A DNA stretch of 16,101 bases, taken from Gammaproteobacteria bacterium. GTDB taxonomy: Bacteria; Pseudomonadota; Gammaproteobacteria; Pseudomonadales; Pseudomonadaceae. A program made the translations under genes and the position numbers. This document shows positions 1 to 5,802 of the stretch, piece after piece (the first letter of the stretch is position 1; each line of letters begins with the position of its first letter). Under the pieces are notes generated by a model. The model worked only from the letters and a program-made list of their open reading frames with translations. It did not search any database and was not told the DNA's origin. The DNA is taken from contig JAAYHO010000058.1 of assembly GCA_012735335.1 (NCBI GenBank), forward strand, positions 1 through 16,101, written 5' to 3'.

Positions 1-988
1 CGAAAGCCAGCAATGCTCCGGCCTGGGCCGGGGATTCGGCGTGGTCGAGGGTGGCGATGAGGGAGAGTGGGAAGAGCGCACCTATGCCCAGGCCGAGCAG
101 TATGATGGCCGGCAGCATGAGTTGCAGTGGTGCGAGGATCAGACAGGCCAGTCCGATCAGTATCAGACTGATGACGGCGCTGAGCAGTGGTCGCCGATCA
201 GGGAAGCGATGCACCCAGGCTGATACTGCGAGACCCGCGACCACTTCCATGGCCGAGACGGTGCCCAGCAGATAACCGGACCAGGTGGCGCTGATACCCA
301 GGTCGATGTAGTACACCGGCAGCCAGGCCAGTACCAGGGTGTAGGCACTGGTGCCGATACCGAAGTAGAGCATCAGCGCCCAGGCCCGTCGGTTGCGGTA
401 CGGCAGCCGTGGGATATCCCCATGGCGTTGCCTGCCACCGGCGTAACGCAGCCAGGCAATCAGCGCCAGCAGAGCTGGCAGCATGACGATACCCAGTACC
501 AGTCGCCAGCCTCCGGCTTCGGCCGCCGGGGCGGCTGCTGCGGCGGCCAGTACCGCACCACCCATGATACCGGTGGTGAACAGGCCCATCAGCGAACCGG
601 CGCGCTGCGGGTAGTGGCGCTTGAGCCAGGCGGGCATCAGTGCCTGGACCATGGCAATACCCGCCCCTGCCACAGCCGCCGAGGCAATCATGCCGGCGCT
701 GGTATCCACCACGAAGCGGGCTGCGCTGGCCAGCACTACCAGCAGCATGCCCAGCGCAATACCCCGCACCTCGCCGACCCAGCGCTGCAGCCAGGGGCCG
801 CCCAGCGCACAGACGCCCATCAGCAGGATCGGCAGGGTGGTCAGCAGGCTGGCCTGGGTGCTGGTCAGGCCGAGGTCCTGCTGCAGCATATCCAGCAACG
901 GGCCGACGGCGGCCAGCATCGGACGCAGATTCAGACCAATAAGCAAGGCAAGTACTGCGATAAGCGAGTACCGGGGAGTAGCAGACAT
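1..988 (-). CDS. MFS transporter, CynX/NimT (cyanate permease-like) family, 3' end cut by window edge
   Basis: The first 329 codons of a polytopic inner-membrane transporter are visible; the C-terminal part lies beyond the left edge. The reading frame opens MSATPRYSLIAVLALLIG and continues with NLRPMLAAVGPLL. An NLRP followed by a GPLL in TM1 is the hallmark of the CynX/NimT branch of the major facilitator superfamily (cyanate and 2-nitroimidazole exporters). Long hydrophobic segments alternate with short basic loops (for example LKRHYPQRAG and HRFPDRRPLL), as expected for about ten of the usual twelve helices. The ATG at 988 is the only sensible start, because an in-frame TAG lies a few codons upstream. 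No good Shine-Dalgarno precedes it. The substrate cannot be read from sequence. Family assignment is firm and substrate unknown. It is codirectional with the exported protein gene upstream, about 60 bp away. Confidence 0.85.
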   Translation of the reverse strand, partial: MSATPRYSLIAVLALLIGLNLRPMLAAVGPLLDMLQQDLGLTSTQASLLTTLPILLMGVCALGGPWLQRWVGEVRGIALGMLLVVLASAARFVVDTSAGMIASAAVAGAGIAMVQALMPAWLKRHYPQRAGSLMGLFTTGIMGGAVLAAAAAAPAAEAGGWRLVLGIVMLPALLALIAWLRYAGGRQRHGDIPRLPYRNRRAWALMLYFGIGTSAYTLVLAWLPVYYIDLGISATWSGYLLGTVSAMEVVAGLAVSAWVHRFPDRRPLLSAVISLILIGLACLILAPLQLMLPAIILLGLGIGALFPLSLIATLDHAESPAQAGALLAF

Positions 989-1047
989 TGATGGTTCCAG
1001 GAGGGAAAATGCGGGCCTATTCTAACATATCCGCCCCACCCCTCCGG

Positions 1048-1890
1048 TTACGGCAGCTCCGATCGCAGCAGGATCAGCCGCCGCTGATGCAGGTTGATCG
1101 GCGGCTGGAATACGTCGGCAAAGTGACTGGCAGCCAACTGCCGGATCAGCCCCGAACCCTGCGCCTTGCTCAGCACCTCATGCAACAGCTGTTGCAGCTC
1201 ATATTCCTGCGGCGCGACATAGAGGATATGGTCCAGCTCGTAGACAAAGGCCAGATGCTGCTCCACATCCAGCTCCGGGTGCTGCTGCCACTCCCGGCTC
1301 ATTTCATGGGCGCCACGGGGCAGATAGGTCACCTCTCTGGCGGGTGACTCAACCATACGATACAGCCGCCGCCAGTCTCCGCTGATGGTTTCCACCGGCA
1401 GTCCGTTCAGCTCCCAGATTGCCCGGTCGCCCCAGGCTTCGCCCATGGCCGCCACCTTGCCCAGTCGGCGGAACTGCTCAAGGGTCTGCACCGCGTCGTA
1501 ACGCGACTGCCGTCCCTTGGGAATGAACAGGATACGGTGGTTGACCAGATTATCGGTCATGCCCACGGCTACCTGCAGAAATCGGCTGTCGCGCTCGGCA
1601 GTCCGACCCAGCATCAGCACCTTGATCTCACCGCGCTGCAGCATGAGCTCCTGGCGGGTCATGGGGAAATCCGCAGGCTGGAGCAGCGGCTCGATGGGCA
1701 TGTCATACCCGGCGGCGACCAGCGCCTCACTGAGTACGTCCTGCACGTAGCCTATGCTTTCCGGTGATCCGCCCAGTTTGATCACCGACGGCGGCGCAGC
1801 CAGGGCAAGACTGCTGGCCAGCGACAGCAGACCGATCAGGCTCAGGCGCTGCCAGCGGTCATACCAATACCGGGGATGTAGCAAATCCAT
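1048..1890 (-). CDS. Exported protein resembling a type 2 periplasmic solute-binding protein
   Basis: The protein is 280 residues from the ATG at 1890. A longer frame opens at 1932, but only the inner start puts a normal signal peptide at the N-terminus: basic residues at 7, 12 and 15, a hydrophobic core (LSLIGLLSLASSLALA) and an A-A cleavage site near residue 31-32. An AGGAG lies 12 nt before the inner ATG, which is rather far, while the outer ATG has no ribosome site. The mature part begins VIKLGGSPES and has the alternating alpha/beta pattern of bacterial solute-binding proteins (SBP_bac_3-like). It contains a segment with a GEAWGDRAIWELNGL core that fits the hinge region. There is no permease or ATPase next to it, so it may be a stand-alone sensor or binding protein rather than part of an ABC importer. 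I do not recognise a named gene, and the family call is inference from overall pattern. Confidence 0.65.
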   Translation of the reverse strand: MDLLHPRYWYDRWQRLSLIGLLSLASSLALAAPPSVIKLGGSPESIGYVQDVLSEALVAAGYDMPIEPLLQPADFPMTRQELMLQRGEIKVLMLGRTAERDSRFLQVAVGMTDNLVNHRILFIPKGRQSRYDAVQTLEQFRRLGKVAAMGEAWGDRAIWELNGLPVETISGDWRRLYRMVESPAREVTYLPRGAHEMSREWQQHPELDVEQHLAFVYELDHILYVAPQEYELQQLLHEVLSKAQGSGLIRQLAASHFADVFQPPINLHQRRLILLRSELP

Positions 1891-1998
1891 TGTGATGCCA
1901 GGCTCCTGGCCCCTTTTCTGGCAGCTTAGCATGCTCTGACCAGCAACATGCCACCACCCTCGCCGACGGCCATGTTGCCGGACAAGAAAGCGGGCCGC

Positions 1999-3411
1999 TC
2001 AATGGCGCCACAGACGGGTGACCAGGCGTTTATGCCAGGGCTGCTGTTGCTGCTCCTCGGGTGTAGGCCAATCCAGCTTCTTGTTTTCGCATTCCACTAT
2101 GCCGTTACTCCCCAGGCGCAGGCGCCAGCGCTGTGCCCTCGAATAGGGCCGATCCGGCTCGGTCAGCACCAGCAGCAGGTTGTAGTCATGCTGCTTCTCG
2201 ATGGCGTGGGCTTCGATGGCGGAAAAGGGGTCGGCCTCATCCGCCACGGCAAACAGGCGGTTGCGGGTCGGCTCGATCAACTCGCACAGCTGTTCGCAGT
2301 CAAGGTTCATGCGTTCCTGGATCTCATTCTGTTCCAGGGCATCCTTGTCCACATGCAGGTGGGTGCGGTAGCAGATGATGTGCCGCTCTTCGTTGGCCCA
2401 CTTGCCGGAACGCTCCAGCACTTCCCGGGGCAGGTCACTGAGCTTGTAGTAGTCCAGCCAGATCATCTGGTTGGCCATCAACTGATTGGTATAGGGCATC
2501 AGCAGTCGGCTTTTCCAGCGCGGTCGCCCGCGGCGCAACCAGCGCGTCACCATGCTGATCAGGTCATCGCGCAACAGGTCGCGGATGCCGTAGATCAGCG
2601 CTATTCCCAGCAACAGAGTAACCGACAGGTGACTGGCGCTGCGGGCGTTGAACAGCACATAGGTGAACAGCGCCATGATCAGGGTGGTGGTCGCCGCCTT
2701 GACCAGCTTGCGCGTACCCGAGCCCAGCTCGGTAAGCTTGGCCCGCAGCAGTACCGGGTACTCCAGCAGCCGGTGGTAGAGGCTCATGCGGTTCCAGATG
2801 CGGGTCGGTTTGCCATGGAAGTCCGCCAGGTATTCACGCTCCTTGCGGATGCGGTATTCCTCAAGCAGAAACTCCTCGACCGACTCGCGCAGATCCCCGT
2901 CCAGCTCCTGGTAACCCTCCAGGGTCATGCACTCAAGCAGGAACTGCTCGGCATACCAGGAGAAGTAGATATCCATCTGCCGAAAGTAACGCTGCTGGCC
3001 GCTCTGTTCCGGCACCGTGCGACGCAGGCGCTGGGCGTAGGTCTCGCTCAGGCGCAGGGCCCGGGCGATGGTCTCGGCATTGGCCGCTCCGGTGGCCTGC
3101 AGCTGCTGGCGCAGCCGATCCATCGAGGCCTTGTAGCGGAACAGCCAGGAGCCGTAGGTGATTTCGTAATGCGGTGACAGCAGGGCGAAGCTGCTGTCTT
3201 CCTTGCTCGCCCGCTCCTGGGCAGGCAACCCCAGCAAGCCAAAACGGTGCAGCAGGGAGCTGAAGTAGAATTGCTGCTCGGTCAGGGTCCAGCCAGCAAA
3301 GTTGGTTTCATGGGGAGTGAACAGGTATAGCTCGATGCTGTAGCGGCCGGGCTTCTTCAGGGTGCGGGTCAATTGCAGGCGGAAGTCGCCCTTGCGCTTG
3401 AGTGTGAACAA
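1999..3411 (-). CDS. Membrane protein of unknown function with a central two-helix hairpin; TTG start
   Basis: About 470 residues, not recognised as any named family. The N-terminal 235 residues are soluble-looking and rich in charged and aromatic residues. They contain a helical stretch around 145-200 (RQMDIYFSWYAEQFLLEC, then EEFLLEEYRIRKEREYL). Two adjacent hydrophobic helices follow (about 237-255 and 260-278, separated by NARSAS). A second soluble domain of about 190 residues ends in a basic tail with a Gln run (PEEQQQQPWHKRL). The longest frame begins with a TTG at 3417 only 1 nt from the GGGAGG at 3419-3424, which is too close. A second TTG at 3411 has a 7-nt spacer and is the likely start; no ATG or GTG fits. 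Both soluble parts probably face the cytoplasm, as expected for a two-helix hairpin anchor. It has no evident operon partner; the exported-protein gene lies downstream by about 100 bp. Confidence 0.75.
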   Translation of the reverse strand: MFTLKRKGDFRLQLTRTLKKPGRYSIELYLFTPHETNFAGWTLTEQQFYFSSLLHRFGLLGLPAQERASKEDSSFALLSPHYEITYGSWLFRYKASMDRLRQQLQATGAANAETIARALRLSETYAQRLRRTVPEQSGQQRYFRQMDIYFSWYAEQFLLECMTLEGYQELDGDLRESVEEFLLEEYRIRKEREYLADFHGKPTRIWNRMSLYHRLLEYPVLLRAKLTELGSGTRKLVKAATTTLIMALFTYVLFNARSASHLSVTLLLGIALIYGIRDLLRDDLISMVTRWLRRGRPRWKSRLLMPYTNQLMANQMIWLDYYKLSDLPREVLERSGKWANEERHIICYRTHLHVDKDALEQNEIQERMNLDCEQLCELIEPTRNRLFAVADEADPFSAIEAHAIEKQHDYNLLLVLTEPDRPYSRAQRWRLRLGSNGIVECENKKLDWPTPEEQQQQPWHKRLVTRLWRH

Positions 3412-3511
3412 TCGCAATCCTCCCGGAAGCCATGGAACCAGAGCAGCTGTGTGCTCGCAGGCGTCCAGTCTACCACGGAGCCGCCACCTGCCGGGGCTGG
3501 CAAGCGCGCAT

Positions 3512-3564
3512 AAAGAAACCCCTACAAGGAAAGCCGTGTAAACACAGCCTTCCCTGTAGGGGTT
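3512..3564 (-). terminator. Intrinsic terminator of the Rsm-type small RNA
   Basis: A 22-bp stem (3543-3564 paired with 3517-3538) with a 4-nt loop is followed by the U-rich tail UUUCUUUAU. Read on the minus strand the stem is complete with three G-U pairs. Read on the plus strand those positions become A-C mismatches and no U-run follows, so the structure belongs to the minus-strand transcript. It would also stop read-through from the acyl-CoA dehydrogenase gene upstream. Confidence 0.9.
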
Positions 3565-3679
3565 CTACGGAATAACGTCCGGGTCATCCTTAACGTGCTA
3601 CATCCTGTAGTCTGTGACTCGTCCCTGCTTCATCCCTGCTTCCCTGTGTCTGCTTCGCTTCCTGCGTTGCGTCCCTGCG
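3512..3679 (-). ncRNA. RsmX/Y/Z-class small RNA (RsmA/CsrA-sequestering), predicted
   Basis: On the minus strand, a transcript of about 168 nt is bounded by a -10 box at 3686-3691 and an intrinsic terminator at 3512-3564. Between 3674 and 3578 it carries eight GGA triplets (ending at 3672, 3660, 3641, 3633, 3622, 3603, 3587 and 3578), mostly in the context CAGG(G)A. Three lie in the loops of small hairpins: CGC-AGGAA-GCG (3666-3656), CUAC-AGGAU-GUAG (3610-3598) and GUUA-AGGA-UGAC (3594-3583). A(N)GGA in a hairpin loop is the known RsmA/CsrA binding signature, and such multi-GGA RNAs (RsmX, RsmY, RsmZ, CsrB) titrate that repressor. A GacA-type palindrome lies upstream, centred about 65 bp before the predicted 5' end. 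No open reading frame of note is present. The exact 5' end and the identity with a particular Rsm RNA are inferred. It is longer than the 110-130 nt usual in Pseudomonas. Confidence 0.82.
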
Positions 3680-3685
3680 ATTTCA

Positions 3686-3691
3686 ATACTA
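3686..3691 (-). promoter_or_regulatory. -10 box of the small RNA promoter
   Basis: TAGTAT on the minus strand matches the sigma-70 -10 consensus at four or five positions and lies 7 nt before the proposed 5' end. The -35 region at the right spacing (TGGGTA) is poor, which suits an activator-dependent promoter. A near-perfect inverted repeat (3692-3712) occupies the spacer. Confidence 0.55.
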
Positions 3692-3735
3692 GGCAAACCA
3701 GCTCGGTTTACCCAGAGGCGATTGCCACCGGGCGC

Positions 3736-3753
3736 TGTAAGCTTTGGCTTACC
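3736..3753 (-). promoter_or_regulatory. GacA-binding upstream activating sequence
   Basis: On the plus strand the site reads TGTAAG-N6-CTTACC, and on the minus strand GGTAAG-N6-CTTACA. The published GacA upstream activating sequence for Pseudomonas rsm genes is TGTAAG-N6-CTTACA, so 11 of 12 fixed bases match with the correct spacing. It is centred near 3744.5, about 65 bp upstream of the predicted small RNA 5' end, and lies within 35 bp of the stop codon of the acyl-CoA dehydrogenase gene. It sits inside a larger inverted repeat with CCGGGCG/CGCCCGG arms (3728-3762). Confidence 0.8.
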
Positions 3754-3768
3754 CACGCCCGGGCTGGC

Positions 3769-5553
3769 TCAGAACTGCGCCGCATCCAGTTCGAACAGCA
3801 CTTCACTGCCGGCCCGCACCGACTCGCTCAGGGAGTGGATACGTGGCAGCAGACGCTTGAAGAAGAAGCGTGCGGTGGACAACTTGGCCTGGTAGAAGCC
3901 GTCGCTGTCAGTGCTGGCAGCCAGCGCCACCTTGGCCATGCGCGCCCACATGTAGGCGTAGGCGGTGTAGCCGAAGGTGTGCAGATACTCCACGGAAGCA
4001 GCACCCACTTCGTTGGGATTGGCCTTGCTGCGCTCGATCACCTCGGCGGTGAGCTGCTTGAGGTTGTCCAGCGCACCTTGCAGCGGCTGGACGAACTCGG
4101 CCATATCAGCGCCAGTGTTGTCATTGATGAAACCCTGGATCTCATCCGCGAACACCTGGAAGAAGGCACCACCGTTGGCCACTGTCTTGCGCCCCATCAG
4201 GTCCAGCGCCTGGATCCCGTTGGTACCCTCATAGATCTGCGCAATGCGCACATCGCGCACCAGTTGCTCCTGGCCCCACTCGCGGATATAACCGTGGCCA
4301 CCGAACACCTGCTGGCCGTGCACGCAGTTCTCGAAGCCCACGTCGGTAAAGAAGGCCTTGGCCACCGGTGTCAGCAGGGCCACCAGATCGTCGGCCTTGT
4401 CGCGGATAGCGCCATCTTCGGCGAACTTGCTGGTATCCAGCTGCATGCCCACATAGGTGGAGAAGGCGCGACTGCCCTCGGTCATCGCCTTCATGGTCAG
4501 CAGCATGCGGCGCACATCCGGATGCACGATGATCGGGTCGGCGGCCTTGTCCGGCTGCACAGCACCGGTCGGCGCCCGGCTCTGGATGCGCTCACGGGCA
4601 TAATCCACCGCGCTCTGGTAGGAGGCTTCGGCACAGCCGATGCCCTGGATACCGATCGACAGACGTTCGTAGTTCATCATGGTGAACATGGCGTTCAGGC
4701 CCTTGTTCAGCTCACCGATCAGATAGCCCTTGGCACCATCGAAGTTCATCACGCAGGTAGCCGAGCCCTTGATACCCATCTTGTGCTCGATGGAGCCACA
4801 GCTGACGGCGTTGCGCTCGCCCAGGCTGCCGTCCTCATTGACCAGGAACTTGGGTACCAGGAACAGGGAAATACCCTTGGGGCCAGCCGGTGCATCGGGC
4901 AGCTTGGCCAGCACCAGATGGATGATGTTCTCCGTCAGGTCATGCTCACCACCGGTGATGAAGATCTTGGTACCGGTCACCGCATAGCTGCCATCGGCCT
5001 CAGGCACGGCTCTGGTACGGATGATGCCCAGGTCGGTACCGGCATGCGGCTCGGTCAGACACATGGTGCCCGCCCAGGTACCGGCATACATGTTCGGCAG
5101 ATACTTCTGTTTCAGCTCTTCACTGCCGTGGGCATCCAGCGCCAGGGTGCTGCCAGCGGTCAGGGCAATGTACAGCGCAAAGCTGCTGTTGGCCCCGTAG
5201 AGCATTTCCTCGACCTGCACGCCCAGGGTCTTGGGCATGCCCAGACCGCCGTACTCGGCATTGCCACTCAGCCCTACCCAGCCGCCTTCGGCGTAGGTGG
5301 TGTAGGCCTGCTTGAAACCGGCCGGGGTGGTGACCACACCGTCATTCCACACGGCACCTTCTTCGTCGCCGTTACGGTTGAGCGGGGCTATGGTCTGGGA
5401 AGTGATCTTGCCGGCTTCTTCCAGCATGGCGTCAGCGGTTTCCGCATCGATGGCACCATCCAGACCGGGCAGGCTCTGCCACAGTTTGTCGGCCTCAAAG
5501 ACTTCATTCAGTACGAAACGGATATCACGCAGTGGGGCTTGGTACTCAGCCAT
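3769..5553 (-). CDS. Acyl-CoA dehydrogenase, ~600-residue type (paralogue 1)
   Basis: A 594-residue FAD enzyme of acyl-CoA breakdown that introduces the alpha-beta double bond and passes electrons to ETF. The N-terminal extension (residues 1-60, MAEYQAPLRDIRFVLNEVFE) and the extra C-terminal domain (about 470-594) mark the long subfamily that includes 3-methylmercaptopropionyl-CoA dehydrogenase (DmdC-like), rather than the ~380-residue mitochondrial type. The FAD/substrate signature MCLTEPHAGTDLG is at 164-176, GGHGYIREWGQEQ at 418-430, and the catalytic glutamate in QIYEGTNGIQ at residue 442. The start is supported by GAGGAG 5 nt before the ATG. It is codirectional with, and about 250 bp downstream of, a paralogue, and has its own AT-rich upstream region with a PsrA-like site. 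Chain-length or thioether preference cannot be told from sequence. Confidence 0.93.
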   Translation of the reverse strand: MAEYQAPLRDIRFVLNEVFEADKLWQSLPGLDGAIDAETADAMLEEAGKITSQTIAPLNRNGDEEGAVWNDGVVTTPAGFKQAYTTYAEGGWVGLSGNAEYGGLGMPKTLGVQVEEMLYGANSSFALYIALTAGSTLALDAHGSEELKQKYLPNMYAGTWAGTMCLTEPHAGTDLGIIRTRAVPEADGSYAVTGTKIFITGGEHDLTENIIHLVLAKLPDAPAGPKGISLFLVPKFLVNEDGSLGERNAVSCGSIEHKMGIKGSATCVMNFDGAKGYLIGELNKGLNAMFTMMNYERLSIGIQGIGCAEASYQSAVDYARERIQSRAPTGAVQPDKAADPIIVHPDVRRMLLTMKAMTEGSRAFSTYVGMQLDTSKFAEDGAIRDKADDLVALLTPVAKAFFTDVGFENCVHGQQVFGGHGYIREWGQEQLVRDVRIAQIYEGTNGIQALDLMGRKTVANGGAFFQVFADEIQGFINDNTGADMAEFVQPLQGALDNLKQLTAEVIERSKANPNEVGAASVEYLHTFGYTAYAYMWARMAKVALAASTDSDGFYQAKLSTARFFFKRLLPRIHSLSESVRAGSEVLFELDAAQF

Positions 5554-5681
5554 GGGAACTCCTCAGCAGCAATCAGTCAGCCGGCTCAACCGGGTCAGTT
5601 GGCTGATTGTAGACTGAGAACATCTCAAACCATAGCGTCTTGTTATGACTTTTTAATAAATTATGGTCACTTATTGTATTT

Positions 5682-5695
5682 TAAACGGCTGTTTG
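5682..5695 (-). promoter_or_regulatory. Candidate PsrA-type operator upstream of acyl-CoA dehydrogenase 1
   Basis: On the plus strand it reads TAAAC-GGCT-GTTTG. The reported PsrA motif in Pseudomonas is (C/G)AAAC-N2-4-GTTT(G/C), so nine of ten defined bases agree. It lies in the AT-rich stretch about 130 bp before the start codon, next to possible -10 boxes (TACAAT at 5673-5678, CATAAT at 5660-5665). PsrA is a fatty-acid-responsive TetR-family regulator of beta-oxidation genes, so the context fits. Short motifs of this kind also arise by chance. Confidence 0.35.
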
Positions 5696-5737
5696 ACCTG
5701 CGCTGACATTTCTCCCAGCCACTCCCAGTTATCCGGG

Positions 5738-5761
5738 CCGGAGGGTGCTGTGCCCCTCCGG
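5738..5761 (-). terminator. GC-rich hairpin after acyl-CoA dehydrogenase 2 (possible terminator)
   Basis: CCGGAGGG at 5738-5745 is complementary to CCCTCCGG at 5754-5761, leaving an 8-nt loop, 40-65 bp beyond the stop codon of the upstream gene. There is no U-run on either strand, so it may attenuate transcription or protect a 3' end rather than act as a classical intrinsic terminator. Confidence 0.35.
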
Positions 5762-5802
5762 AACCCAGCCCCCCCACTTACAACAGCTCGGATACAGATC
5801 CG

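Noticed and set aside
1009..1347. Plus-strand frame starting at ATG 1009 with a perfect AGGAGG 4-5 nt before it
   Set aside because: It runs antisense through the 3' third of the exported-protein gene, its composition is that of a shadow frame, and no family is recognisable. The ribosome-site match is likely chance.
1943..1978. Inverted repeat GCAACATG/CATGTTGC between two minus-strand genes
   Set aside because: It has an 8-bp stem with a 20-nt loop and no U-run. It could be chance, and no function can be assigned.
1948..3177. 409-codon plus-strand open frame
   Set aside because: It is exactly opposite the orphan membrane protein gene and rich in Gln, His and Gly, as expected for the antisense of a GC-rich gene.
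5600..5630. Small TGAGA-ACA-TCTCA hairpin in the leader of acyl-CoA dehydrogenase 1
   Set aside because: The stem is too short to support a riboswitch or attenuator, and no conserved leader motif was recognised.
3595..5706. 703-codon plus-strand open frame
   Set aside because: It lies antisense to acyl-CoA dehydrogenase 1 and to the small RNA. The opposite strand has clear enzyme motifs, so this is a shadow.
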